In this document: positions 38,542 to 47,812 of the stretch, piece after piece
Position numbering within the stretch: the first letter of the stretch is position 1
Layout of the letters: the number at the start of each line of letters is the position of its first letter
Source: Methylophaga marina
Lineage (GTDB): Bacteria > Pseudomonadota > Gammaproteobacteria > Nitrosococcales > Methylophagaceae
NCBI RefSeq assembly: GCF_030296755.1
Contig: NZ_AP027741.1
Location: forward strand, 1,426,001-1,490,000
Direction of reading: 5' to 3'
Length of the DNA: 64,000 nt
Translations under genes and position numbers: made by a program
Notes under the pieces: generated by a model
Seen by the model: the letters and a program-made list of their open reading frames with translations, nothing else
Databases searched by the model: none
What the model was told of the DNA's origin: nothing

Positions 38542-38553
38542 TGTGTTAACACA
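38542..38553. repeat. 12-bp perfect palindrome between rhlE and the pseudoazurin gene
   Basis: TGTGTTAACACA is self-complementary and lies about 138 bp upstream of the rhlE start and 149 bp upstream of the pseudoazurin start. It may be a dimeric-regulator operator. A second, imperfect repeat TTACATC...GGATGTAA lies close by at about 38496-38519. Nothing else recognisable was seen in the 297-bp intergenic region. Confidence 0.4.
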
Positions 38554-38701
38554 TGGAACTTATTGTCTACCCTGAAGCAGGTAACGACGAGTTCTGTAGG
38601 CACAATTATGACAGAGTTTTGATAGGAATATTGTTTTCTCTACAAAAATCGTCAGTTTAGAATGTTATCATTCATTTATCACTTTTTACTTGGGAGGAAT
38701 C

Positions 38702-39538
38702 ATGAAGAAAAAATCCATTTTAATTGCCATTGTAATTGCGCTATTGGCGATCTTTGTTGTTGCTGCTGTATCTACAGTCTTTGTAAATGACAGTAAAGAA
38801 CGTTATGCCAATGTACCTTCTTCTAATAAAGAAGATAAAGTGGGTGATGCGGTTGCGCCAGCATCTGTTGAAAGCGAGATGACTCAGCCCATTGAACAAA
38901 ACGAAGTGGGTGGTGTGAATGAAACTGTCACCGAGCATATGGAAGATACGAAAGAGGCGGTACCTGAAACAGTAGTAGATGAAGCGGCCATTGCCGAGCC
39001 AGACACCAGTGAAGCGAATGATGCCGCTGAAGACGTGAAAGCGGCTGTTGAAGAAGTGAAATCTACTATTGCCGAACCTGATAATAATGAAGCGACAGAT
39101 GCCGTTGAAGAAGTGAAGGCTGCTGTTGAAGAAACACAAGCTAAAGCGGCGCCTGAAGAACAAGAGCAAGCGTCTGCAGAAGCGAAAACGCACATTGTTA
39201 CTGCGGTTGGTCTCAAATATGATCCACTGGTCATTCAGATTCAGCCTGGCGATAAAGTCGCTTGGGAAAATATGCCTACGCATGATACACAATCATTAGA
39301 AGGCCTGATTCCGGAAGGTGCTGAAGCATGGCATTCACAAATGGGTGAAAACTATCAGCGTACCTTTACCGTTGAAGGTATCTATGTGTACAAATGCACA
39401 CCTCACTTTGGTGCAGGTATGGGCGGCGCCATCATCGTTGGTAATCCGGTCAACCTCGAGCAAATCAAAGCGGCTGATGCGAAAGGCGCTGCAGGACGTT
39501 TAGTAAGAAAAGCGATTGCTGCCGCTGAAAAAATGTAA
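38702..39538 (+). CDS. Membrane-anchored pseudoazurin-like blue copper protein
   Basis: The 278-residue protein has an N-terminal membrane helix (about 5-27), a long acidic Ala/Glu/Val linker (about 40-162) and a C-terminal cupredoxin domain (about 163-248). The type 1 copper ligands are His194, Cys232, His235 and Met240; their spacings (38, 3 and 5) equal those of pseudoazurin H40/C78/H81/M86. It probably carries electrons in the periplasm at a distance from the membrane. A 26-residue unit is duplicated in the linker. GGGAGG precedes the ATG. A terminator follows, so it is probably monocistronic. Confidence 0.9.
   Translation: MKKKSILIAIVIALLAIFVVAAVSTVFVNDSKERYANVPSSNKEDKVGDAVAPASVESEMTQPIEQNEVGGVNETVTEHMEDTKEAVPETVVDEAAIAEPDTSEANDAAEDVKAAVEEVKSTIAEPDNNEATDAVEEVKAAVEETQAKAAPEEQEQASAEAKTHIVTAVGLKYDPLVIQIQPGDKVAWENMPTHDTQSLEGLIPEGAEAWHSQMGENYQRTFTVEGIYVYKCTPHFGAGMGGAIIVGNPVNLEQIKAADAKGAAGRLVRKAIAAAEKM
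38990..39145 (+). repeat. Two tandem 78-bp units in the pseudoazurin linker
   Basis: The units start at 38990 and 39068 (ATTGCCGA-CC...). Each encodes 26 residues of the pattern IAEPDxxEAxDAxExVKAAVEE. The copies have diverged at the DNA level but remain in phase, so the linker probably grew by duplication and could vary in length between strains. Confidence 0.8.
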
Positions 39539-39561
39539 GACAACCGCTGATGATGTCAAAC

Positions 39562-39597
39562 AACCCTCTGTTCGTATTGAGCAGGGGGTTATTTTTT
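39562..39597 (+). terminator. Terminator after the pseudoazurin gene
   Basis: Stem AACCCTCTG / CAGGGGGTT (9 bp, one G-T pair) with an 11-base loop is followed by ATTTTTT. It ends about 10 bp before the ycaO start, so ycaO transcription must begin upstream of or within this element, or depend on read-through. Confidence 0.8.
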
Positions 39598-39607
39598 GGA
39601 AAAAATC

Positions 39608-41358
39608 ATGACTGAACAAACATTTATTAAAGGTAAAGATCGTGATCTGGAAACCAGTATCACGACCATGCAAGCGAAGTTGAAAGCGTTTGGTTTTGAT
39701 GTCGAAGAGGCATCGTGGCTAAATCCGGTCAGCCATGTTTACTCGGTGCATATTCGTGATAAAAGCTGTCCGTTGATGTTTACCAATGGTAAAGGGAGTT
39801 CTGCTAAAGCCTGTTTAGCCAGTGCCTTAGGTGAATATTTTGAGCGTTTGAGTTGTAATTATTTTTTTGCTGACTTCTATCTGGGTGAGCAACATAGCCA
39901 GGCGCCTTTTGTGCATTATCCCAATGAACGTTGGTTTGTTTCTAACGATGGTGAAATGCCCGAAGGCATATTAGATGAAGGTCTGTGGGATCACTTTGAT
40001 CCGGAAAGGGCGCTAACCGCAGATAAATTATTTGATACCAATTCTGGCGTTGGGGAGCGAGGAATTTGTGCTGTTCCTTATATTCGTCAGCGTGATTACC
40101 AGACCATCTATTTCCCCGTTAATATCATTGGCAATATTTATGTCAGTAATGGTATGTCAGCCGGTAATACGCAAAATGAGGCGCGGGTTCAGGGTTTATC
40201 TGAGGTCTTTGAGCGTTACGTCAAAAATCATATTATTGCTGAAGGCATTTGCCTACCTGAGGTCCCTCAGTATGTCATTGACCGCTTTCCAAAAATTAAG
40301 GCCGCATTACAGGAGCTTGAACAGCATGGTTATCATCTGAAAGTGGCTGATGCCTCTCTGGGCGGGCAATTCCCGGTGATGAATGTCACCTTGATTAACC
40401 CAAAAGATGGTTCTGTATTTGCTTCCTTTGGTGCTCACCCAAGTTTTGAAGTGGCGTTGGAGAGAACGGTCACCGAATTACTGCAAGGTAGAGGTCTAGA
40501 TCAGTTAGATGTTTTCCATCCTCCAACATTTGATATGGAAGAAGTCGCCTCACCGCAAAATCTGGAAATGCATTTTATTGATTCCAGTGGTTATGTGTCT
40601 TATGACTTTTTCGTGAAGCACCGGATTATGAGTTTTATGATTGGGATCATGATGCCCCTACGCGCGATGAACTGACTTATTTGACCGATATTATTCATGA
40701 GATGGGTTTTGATATTTATATCGCTGATTATGAGCATTTGGATGTTTACGCCTGCCGTATTCTCGTGCCCGGTATGTCGGATATTTACCCCGTCGATGAG
40801 TTGCTCTGGGAAAATAATAATGAAGGTGCCTTGTTCCGCGAAGATTTATTATCACTGAAATTTCGTACCAAAGAACAATGGCGTGAGTTATTAGTGGCAC
40901 TGGAAGATGGTGGCTATAACGATCATACGCCGGTTGCTCAATTTATCGGCTTGGCACCTGATCCCGGCACATTGTGGTCTACTATCCGCTTGGGTGAAAT
41001 CAAATTAATGCTGTGTTTGGCTCTGGAAGATGAACAGGCACTGGAGTGGGTCGATTGGTGTTTGTCGCTGGGCCAAGGTGATGAGGCGCAATTACGTTTC
41101 TATCGTTGCTTAAAAGCCTTATTGGACATCAAATGGGATGATGAGCGTGGATACCAGGATTATCAGCAGTATTTGTCACTGATGTACGGTGAGCAAAACG
41201 TGCAAGATGGCATCGCGATTGTTGAGGCAAAAACAGTGTTTCATCAATTACATACACCGGGTCTGAGTCTGCATGGATTTGAACGACATAATGCCTTACT
41301 GGCCGGCTATGAAAAACTGCAACAAGCCAAAAAAGCCTACTGGGAGAAAAGGGATTAA
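39608..41358 (+). CDS. ycaO: YcaO, ribosomal protein S12 methylthiolation accessory factor, with an apparent one-base deletion
   Basis: After repair the protein is 583 residues, matching E. coli YcaO in length and over its whole course: FIKGKDRDLE start, FTNGKGSSAKACLASALGEY (ATP site), MSAGNTQNEARVQGLSEVFE and ELLQGRGLDQLDVF. After the break come YIADYEHLDVYACRI and the TPR-like C-terminus. The break is a T5 run at 40607-40611 needing one more T. In E. coli YcaO assists RimO in methylthiolating S12; the biochemistry of this branch is only partly known. No azole-peptide precursor or partner genes are adjacent, arguing against a natural-product role. Confidence 0.92.
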
Positions 41359-41482
41359 CGTTGATGAAGAGGTGAGAGAAAAATTTTTTACATGAAACAC
41401 TAACACCTTTGTAAAAATTGCTGTATATTCTCTCGCTTCTTCGGCCAACAGACGATTTTTTAAGTCTGCCAAGAAGGATAGT

Positions 41483-41559
41483 GGAGCGGTAGTTCAGTTG
41501 GTTAGAATACCGGCCTGTCACGCCGGGGGTCGCGGGTTCGAGTCCCGTCCGCTCCGCCA
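41483..41559 (+). tRNA. tRNA-Asp (anticodon GTC)
   Basis: A 77-nt cloverleaf with acceptor stem GGAGCGG / CCGCTCC, D-arm with AGTTGGTTA, anticodon stem CCGGC with loop CTGTCAC (GTC), T-arm GCGGGTTCGAGTCCCGT and an encoded CCA end. A TATATT element about 50 bp upstream may be its -10 box. It stands alone between ycaO and the convergent accessory genes. Confidence 0.97.
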
Positions 41560-41585
41560 TTATTCCTTATCTAAATCCCTGCACC

Positions 41586-42694
41586 TCATTTCAAAAATCT
41601 CGTTTCTAAATGAGCAAAAAGCTCACGACGAACTTCTGCATTGCTAATTCGCCAGATACAGCTGTCAACAAAATAATGATGAATATTTATCAGGCTTGAA
41701 ACCAGTACAGCAAATGTAAACTGTTGGTTTTCGATAGAAATAAATTCCGGAAAGTAAAAAAAGGCGATCCCCGCGCAGAGCAGTAACAGGTAATACTTTA
41801 TAGCCCAGCCTTTTAAGGCGACTTGTTTGATATCGACTAAGTTTGCTTGTCGACGGTTTAACTCAACACGCATTGGGAAAGGCAGATACTGTAAGGCGTG
41901 TGATACCTGAACCAGTAAATATGCTTCTGGCATAAAAAATAATACGAAGTACCAAAGGTAAATAGATAACCACGAAGCAATAATGCGTTTATCAGGTATC
42001 CGCTTTGTTCGTAAATAAATGCCGTACCACACTGCTGAAGAAGCTAGAAAAGAGACACATGCTGCAATATTAGCTAAGCTAAGCAATGTACCAATATGGG
42101 CATGTAAAACACCAGCAAACCAATCTGCAGGCAAATCCTGAGCACCCCAGATAACATGCCATACGAGTAATGTCCGTAATCCTAGACGAAGTGTAAACCG
42201 TTCACTTTTTTCAGCATCAGCTGACTTAATTTGCTGTAAGTGGCAATCATTCCCCATGCCTGTCCCGTGTAATGCCAGGCAAGATAAAAAGCAGCGACCA
42301 ACCAACAAAAATAAGTTACATCCTGATTAACAGTAAATATCGATAGGGGCCCCTCTATTGACTCGCCGGTGACTAAACCAACGATTAGAACCAGTATAAG
42401 CAGGGCTGGAACATAGATAGTGGCGGCTTTGTAACGTTTTATATTGTTTTTAGGGGTATAAACAAGACGATAAGCACCCATAAAATGAGGCCAGTTAATA
42501 AATATCTGTAGTACGATGGCAGTGCCTAATATGTTGGTAATGTTAGCTGTAGACTGTGGGATACCTGTAAAAAAGATATAGACCAACAATAAAAGCATAA
42601 CAAGAATGGAAGCACCGCCCGTCATCCAAAAATCGATGTTTTCAGACAGGATATAGCCGGGATGATTAGGACGAGGTGTTTTTTTGTGTTTCAT
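41586..42694 (-). CDS. Polytopic membrane protein of the GMC dehydrogenase module, with an apparent one-base deletion
   Basis: Not a family I can name. After adding one A to the coding-strand A6 run at 42206-42211 it is a 369-residue protein with roughly eight to ten membrane helices. Conserved-looking histidine motifs sit in or next to helices: NWPHFMGAYR (His70), YLAWHYTGQAWGM (His141), QVSHALQYLPF and INIHHYFVDSCIWR (His339, His340). Such histidines could bind haem or metal, or form a quinone site, but this is inference. The start overlaps the GMC oxidoreductase gene by 29 bp, so the products are probably made together. Confidence 0.7.
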
Positions 42695-44342
42695 GGAGTT
42701 TCTTCATGGCTCTTAAGGTGATGGCCTGGATAGTCAAACCTGGGGACTCTCCACCGCCAGAGCTTGGAAACACACTGCCATCAACGATATACATATTCTT
42801 CCAGCGGTGACTTTGGCACCATTGATTGACAACCGAGTGCTCTGGATTATTACCCATACGACAGGTACCAAACACGTGTGAGCTGCTAAAAATATCGTAA
42901 GAGCTAAATTCTTCAAAGATAGTGTTCGCGCCAGCCTGATTTAGGATATCCCGGCACATATTAGCCATAAACCGTATACGTTTGGTGGTCAGCTCATCGA
43001 CATAGCTGTGAATTCTAGCGGCAGGTTGATTATGTCTCGTTTTGATAACCGGGTCGAGGTCAATAAAGCTTCCCGGATGAGTATGGCTCTCTGCTATCCC
43101 ACTCAAAGATAACACATGCCCAAATTGCTTCCGCATTTGTTGCTTGTGTTGTATTCCCCATCCAGGAATAACACGCTGTGCATAACTTATTGGTCCGATA
43201 AGATCGGACTCTGCTACAGAAGGTGAGAACCGACAACCACCAAACACACCTGGAATGCTATCAGGTTGATTAAAATCCCAGCAAATACTGTCAACAGCCA
43301 AGCCGCGGTGACTGCCTAACGGGGCATCTAATGTGGCGTTGGATGTCCAAAGAATGGTTTCCATGAAGTTTTTTCCCACCTGCCCTGACTCATTGGCAAG
43401 TCCTGTAGAGGAGGTAATATCAGAAGCGAGTAATAATCGCGGTGTTTCCACGGCTCCAGCGGCAAGGATAAGGTAGGGTGTTGCGATAAAGTGTTCCATT
43501 CCCTCACTATCCGTATAGTGAATGCCTTTTATACTGTCTTTTGGACCCGTCTCTATATGAGTAACGTAACAGCCAGTTTTTAGATAGCAGCGTTCTGTTT
43601 TTCTGGCCATTCGTAAATAGGTGACATCTATACTGCCTTTATCAGTTCGGGGACAACCTTTAAGACAACAGTTACAGTAGTTGCAATGAGGTCGATCATG
43701 ATGAGGAGAGCTTAATATCGCCACACTATTTTCTGTCAAAGTGAGGTTTCTTTCAGCAAATGCTTTCTTCAAAAGCTGGCTACTATAACTTGGATGATGG
43801 GCTTTTTGTGGGTAAGGATGAGAACGAGGGCGTAAGTTATCCACTGTCGGTCCTGCAACGCCGACTAATTGCTCAGCCTGAATATAAAAAGGTTCGAGCT
43901 CTTCATACGAAAATGGCCAGTCAGCTGATAATCCATAGTCAGAAAACATTTTCATTGAGCGGGGATTAAGCCTGTGTGCTTCGCCACTAAAATGTAATGA
44001 GCTACCGCCAACACCTTGAACATGTTGGTAGCCAAAAGGGATGCGGTGGTCGGTTTTATTTAATCTGCCCTGAATATGATTCCATGAACGCAGATCATCA
44101 TTCGCTTCAGAGAGTTGTTGCATATCAGCATAGCCATAGTTTCCCTGACTAAGGTTTTTTTGTGGAAATAGTGACTCCCACTGACTGGTTGAGGCTAAAT
44201 AATCTTTTTCAGGATGAAAGTATGGGCCAGCTTCAATAACAAGCACGTTCCAGCCGTGATGACTTAAATACCAGGCAGCTGTGCCACCCCCAGCACCTGA
44301 ACCTACGATCACAGCATCATATGACGATTTAGCGTTATTCAT
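42666..44342 (-). CDS. GMC-family FAD-dependent oxidoreductase (gluconate/sugar-alcohol dehydrogenase type)
   Basis: A 558-residue flavoprotein. The FAD Rossmann motif is VIVGSGAGGGTAAWYL (from residue 11); GVGGSSLHFSGEAHR and the C-terminal SSSHVFGTCRMG and GLTIQAITLRAM are GMC hallmarks. A cysteine cluster HCNYCNCCLKGCP resembles the iron-sulfur-binding region reported for related periplasmic FAD sugar dehydrogenases, though the spacing is not identical. It lacks its own signal peptide and probably exits the cell with the RR-bearing small subunit encoded upstream (8-bp overlap). The substrate is unknown: an alcohol, polyol or sugar. Confidence 0.87.
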   Translation of the reverse strand: MNNAKSSYDAVIVGSGAGGGTAAWYLSHHGWNVLVIEAGPYFHPEKDYLASTSQWESLFPQKNLSQGNYGYADMQQLSEANDDLRSWNHIQGRLNKTDHRIPFGYQHVQGVGGSSLHFSGEAHRLNPRSMKMFSDYGLSADWPFSYEELEPFYIQAEQLVGVAGPTVDNLRPRSHPYPQKAHHPSYSSQLLKKAFAERNLTLTENSVAILSSPHHDRPHCNYCNCCLKGCPRTDKGSIDVTYLRMARKTERCYLKTGCYVTHIETGPKDSIKGIHYTDSEGMEHFIATPYLILAAGAVETPRLLLASDITSSTGLANESGQVGKNFMETILWTSNATLDAPLGSHRGLAVDSICWDFNQPDSIPGVFGGCRFSPSVAESDLIGPISYAQRVIPGWGIQHKQQMRKQFGHVLSLSGIAESHTHPGSFIDLDPVIKTRHNQPAARIHSYVDELTTKRIRFMANMCRDILNQAGANTIFEEFSSYDIFSSSHVFGTCRMGNNPEHSVVNQWCQSHRWKNMYIVDGSVFPSSGGGESPGLTIQAITLRAMKKLHETQKNTSS

Positions 44343-44832
44343 AATTTACAGGCTTAAAGTAGTTTTTATAACCGGTTGGCTGTGGTGGCGAAACATTTAA
44401 GCCTGTCCAGCTTGCCGGCTTTGCATAATAAAACCGAAATATATCCTGTCTTATATGAGAAAAAAATTGTGCCTGAATACTCATCGCATCACAGTTGGCG
44501 GCTTTTTGGATAATACCGTTCTGTTGATCAATACTTAGCTGAAGAAAATGTTGCTGATGAATAAGGCCTGCTTGTTTATCTAACCACTCACATCCAAGCT
44601 GGATAAGCTCAGGATAGTTTTTAATATCTTTAGCATAAAGTAACAGTGTTTCATGAAGTTTGAGCTGTGATGCTGATGGCGTTATATCTGCTGGAATTAA
44701 TGCGTCAATAAATGCGATTAATGTTCGTGTCTGCTGAAAAGACAGTAAATTAGCCAATGCTTTTGGCAGATAGAAGTAGGGTAATAGAATGCCAATACCT
44801 ATCCCGCTCTTTATGATATCTCTGCGTTTCAT
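44335..44832 (-). CDS. Gluconate 2-dehydrogenase subunit 3-like small subunit with Tat-type signal
   Basis: The 165-residue protein begins MKRRDIIKSGIGIGILLPYF, a twin-arginine-like leader with a weak hydrophobic core. The rest resembles the DehS/gluconate 2-dehydrogenase subunit 3 family, with FQQTRTLIAFIDALIPAD near the mature start. In known enzymes this subunit is required for folding and Tat export of the flavoprotein partner. The frame is open to 44868 but 44832 places RR at the N-terminus as expected. It is the first gene of the three-gene module. Confidence 0.82.
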   Translation of the reverse strand: MKRRDIIKSGIGIGILLPYFYLPKALANLLSFQQTRTLIAFIDALIPADITPSASQLKLHETLLLYAKDIKNYPELIQLGCEWLDKQAGLIHQQHFLQLSIDQQNGIIQKAANCDAMSIQAQFFSHIRQDIFRFYYAKPASWTGLNVSPPQPTGYKNYFKPVNYE

Positions 44833-44858
44833 AGTCAGATAAATATACGCTATAAATG

Positions 44859-44886
44859 AAAAAGGCACCTTGAAGGTGCCTTTTTT
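44859..44886 (-). terminator. Terminator after the autotransporter gene (symmetrical)
   Basis: Stem GGCACCT / AGGTGCC with loop TGA, flanked by A5 on one side and T6 on the other, so it could work in both directions. It lies between the autotransporter stop and the start of the dehydrogenase module, insulating the two minus-strand units. Confidence 0.88.
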
Positions 44887-44901
44887 ATAACGATTTTGTG
44901 A

Positions 44902-46563
44902 TTAGAAAGTCCAGTCAGCATAGAGTTGACCGTTATAAGCCCGGTAGCCGGAAGAGGCTTCAGCACCAAGCTCAACACCCAGTGACAAAGTGTCCGTTTT
45001 AGCCCAATTGACTCGACCACTAACACTACCAGTATTACGATCTACTTTTTGGCCAACACTTTCAAACTGACCGCCGCCGCCCAGGAATGATGATGTTGTG
45101 GTGATGCCATCTTCTTTAAACTCATGGCGCCAACTTACTTGTAGTGTAGGCGTTAGGATACTACCGTCGGATAACTCAAACTCTTTACTGACTTTTGTAC
45201 CCACAAGTGAACGGAAGCGGTTAGACTCGTTACTATTGATATGCATGGAAAGGTAGTCCGCACCAGTCTCTGTATATCCGCGTTGTCTTGTGTGGTAACC
45301 CTCTACGCCGATAAAAGGTGTAATAGTGATTTGCTCAAGATAGAGTGGCATGCCTGTTACCAGTCTTGCTGCAAACATATCACCATCAAAGTCACCTTTG
45401 GCTACACCGATGACATGTGTATTTCGTTTGGTCTCATAATTCTGATATGCATAGGTCAACATACCTTCGACGTAAAAACGCTCAAAAGACTGATTGAAGT
45501 AGGCGGTTAATTGATAGGTATCAATATCGGCACCATCGCCATCACGATAATCATTCATATTAACGTCGGTTCTGGCGTAAGCAAAGGCTGCCCCTAATGT
45601 GAGGTCTGAGCTGGTGGTAAAGTCCATACCACCCATGACTCCGTGATAACGCGAGTCCGCACCGGCAAAGCCATCTTCACTATCCTGCTTAGATTTACCG
45701 CCCAGTGCTTTTACCCAAGCATGGCGCTCAAGTATGCCATCAAGAACGCCACCAGACGATAACCCTGATGCATGATTTGCATTTTGCACATCTGCAGCAC
45801 CTATCCTGAGCGAGTCAAGGCGTACTTGGACAGTATCAAAACTCCCGGAAACCGTATTATTAACAGATTGGCCTAATGCCTGACTTTGTTCAGGGGAGAT
45901 ACTTTTTAATACTTCTTGTTGCTTTTCTGGAGTTTGGCCAGCCAGCAGCGTAATGAAGTCATCAAGTTTTCCCCCAACATTACCGCCAATTTGATCTAAG
46001 TGTTGCCCAACCCCGGTTTTCTGGTTTGATCCGGCATTCGATTGAAAAGTGGATGAGGAAACCACTTGTGATTGGTCTATCGGGCCTGAACCGGAACCGT
46101 TATAGGTAGATCCATTGACGTATATTCTATAGCCTTCAAAAGTAAATTGTCCTGAAGTTGATTCTATCGTAAATTTTGTTGTGCCTGTTGGAGTTATATT
46201 TGCTGCAGCGAGTGTTGGATCTGTCGCTGATAATTTGTTAGAGGTTTGTGATGAACCAGTAAAATCAGTAGTTAAAGTATCATATTTGAATGTTTGGACC
46301 CATGAGCCAATCGTGACCTTGATGCTGTCACCAGCTGACCATAGTAGGCTATTATCTGAACCACCACTTTGATAAAAATCGATAGTAACCAGACCATTAG
46401 TGCCGGCGCCCTCGTAAGATAATTGAGTAACTTCGATACCTTGACCTGACTTCAAGTTAATTGGTGTATTACTCGAACCTTGTGTAAACAAATGTCCAGC
46501 ATTGGCAGAAAACGAAACCAGAAAAAAACAAAGAAATGCAAAACGCAAAAGAAGATTGACCAT
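44902..46563 (-). CDS. Autotransporter (type Va) with short passenger domain
   Basis: The 553-residue protein has a signal peptide (about 1-22), a Ser/Thr/Gly-rich passenger of about 150 residues and a linker with LAGQTPEKQQEVLKSISPEQ. A C-terminal 12-strand autotransporter barrel (about 280-553) starts near HAWVKALGGK and ends YNGQLYADWTF. The passenger is predicted to be beta-rich and shows no protease or esterase motif that I recognise. Its function is unknown; adhesion or surface display is possible. A long inverted repeat occupies the leader just upstream of the ATG. Confidence 0.85.
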   Translation of the reverse strand: MVNLLLRFAFLCFFLVSFSANAGHLFTQGSSNTPINLKSGQGIEVTQLSYEGAGTNGLVTIDFYQSGGSDNSLLWSAGDSIKVTIGSWVQTFKYDTLTTDFTGSSQTSNKLSATDPTLAAANITPTGTTKFTIESTSGQFTFEGYRIYVNGSTYNGSGSGPIDQSQVVSSSTFQSNAGSNQKTGVGQHLDQIGGNVGGKLDDFITLLAGQTPEKQQEVLKSISPEQSQALGQSVNNTVSGSFDTVQVRLDSLRIGAADVQNANHASGLSSGGVLDGILERHAWVKALGGKSKQDSEDGFAGADSRYHGVMGGMDFTTSSDLTLGAAFAYARTDVNMNDYRDGDGADIDTYQLTAYFNQSFERFYVEGMLTYAYQNYETKRNTHVIGVAKGDFDGDMFAARLVTGMPLYLEQITITPFIGVEGYHTRQRGYTETGADYLSMHINSNESNRFRSLVGTKVSKEFELSDGSILTPTLQVSWRHEFKEDGITTTSSFLGGGGQFESVGQKVDRNTGSVSGRVNWAKTDTLSLGVELGAEASSGYRAYNGQLYADWTF

Positions 46564-46579
46564 GAACGTGCCTCATTAA

Positions 46580-46612
46580 CAAATCTCGCCCAATAAAGCT
46601 TGGTGAGATTTG
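46580..46612 (-). repeat. Inverted repeat in the autotransporter leader
   Basis: CAAATCTC and GAGATTTG form an 8-bp perfect outer stem extended inward by CCAA/TTGG around a single mismatch, leaving a short loop. It lies 17 bp upstream of the autotransporter start, so it would fold in the mRNA leader or act as an operator. No T run follows, so it is not a terminator. Confidence 0.55.
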
Positions 46613-46731
46613 CATATTATATTTCTGTTTTTGTAAAAATACACATGATTAATGTGTGTTATTTTACAATTTTTTTAACGTTGCTTATTTCAGCTTGTTA
46701 GAGTCTAGTTATCGACTCAAAGGAATAAAAA

Positions 46732-47801
46732 TTGAAACAAATATTTTTGTTTTTTTTAAAAGCTTGTCTTGTTGTTTCCACTGTTTTTGTTACGGCTCAT
46801 GCTGATAAGTTTTCCGAGGGGATGCAGGCCGCACAACAGGGGAATTATCAAGCTGCTCAGCAAAGCTGGTTAGCAGCTGCTAAGCAGGGAAATGTTGAAG
46901 CTCAATATAATCTTGGTGCATTAATGCTTTCAGGAAAGCTTGGGCATCCAGATTACGATTCAGCAATGAGCTGGTTAGATATAGCTGCACAAAAAGGCCA
47001 TGATGAGGCCGCCTATGCTCTGGGTATGCTTTACTACACTGGCAATGAACCTGATGTTGAAAGAGATCAGAAAAAAGCTTTTGAACTTTTTAGAAAATCA
47101 GCAGAAAGAGGGAGTGCTGCGGCTCAATTTAACGTCGGTGCCATGTTGATGAATGGTCAGGGAGTGAGCAAAGATCTCATTAGTGCGGCAGATTGGTTTG
47201 AAAAGGCAGCCGAGCAAGGAAATAGTCAGGCGCAATTCAATTTAGGTCTGCTTTATTTAAGCGGCTCAGGGGTAAAGCAGGATCCTAAACAGGCTTACTT
47301 ATGGTTTAAACGTTCTGCTGAGTTGGGATATCCAAACGCACAATATCGTGTAGCGAAAATGCTATTTGATGGCGATGGTGTGGCTTTAGATCATGAGCAG
47401 GCAAAGAGCTGGTTTCTAAAAGCTCAAGAAAACAAGAGTGTAGAAGCCGCATTTATGTTGGGTTTTATGAGTTATCTTGGATTGGGGGGAGCCAGGATTA
47501 TGTAATGGCTAGACATTGGTTTGATGTTTCTGCGAAAGGCTGGGATCGAAATGCACAATTCTATTTAGGTTTGATGAGTTTTAACGGTGATGGCGAAGAA
47601 AAGAATCTTATCGAAGCCTATAAATGGTTTGATTTAGCGGCCTCAAGTGGACATGAAGATGCCCACTACTATCGCTCAGCAGTGGCGGCAATGTTAACTG
47701 AAGAGCAAAAGAAACAAGCGAGTCAATTAGCTCAGAAGTGGTTTGACGAAAACCACGATACGCCACACAAGCATTACAACAAAGTTCCTCACCAACATTA
47801 A
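46732..47801 (+). CDS. Secreted Sel1-repeat (TPR-like) protein, with an apparent one-base deletion
   Basis: After adding one G in the G6 run at 47484-47489 the frame gives 356 residues. A signal peptide (about 1-24) is followed by seven Sel1-type repeats of about 36 residues (AQYNLGALMLSG, AAYALGMLYYTG, AQFNVGAMLMNGQGV, AQFNLGLLYLSGSGV, AQYRVAKMLFDGDGV, AAFMLGFMSYLG, AQFYLGLMSFNGDG) and a His-rich tail. Such solenoids are periplasmic protein-interaction scaffolds. The start is TTG at 46732 with AAAGGAA upstream. The partner is unknown. Confidence 0.85.
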
Positions 47802-47812
47802 GAAACGGTTTA

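Noticed and set aside
38741..39292. A 183-codon minus-strand frame antisense to the pseudoazurin gene
   Set aside because: Its composition (repeats of Phe, Arg, His) is the shadow of the repetitive Glu/Ala linker on the other strand, without a ribosome site or family features.
39608..41358. ycaO as part of an azole-modified peptide (thiazole/oxazole) biosynthetic cluster
   Set aside because: The whole-length match is to E. coli-type YcaO with the TPR-like C-terminus, and no precursor peptide, dehydrogenase or E1-like partner gene is adjacent.
41129..41560. A 143-codon minus-strand frame beginning MAERTGLEPATPGVTGRY across the tRNA
   Set aside because: This is the well-known spurious translation of the complement of tRNA-Asp; it also runs antisense through the end of ycaO. 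Not a gene.
41483..46563. tRNA-Asp as an integration site for a mobile island holding the GMC and autotransporter genes
   Set aside because: No integrase is present and I found no repeat of the tRNA 3' end downstream. The region is accessory in content but shows no mobile-element signature.
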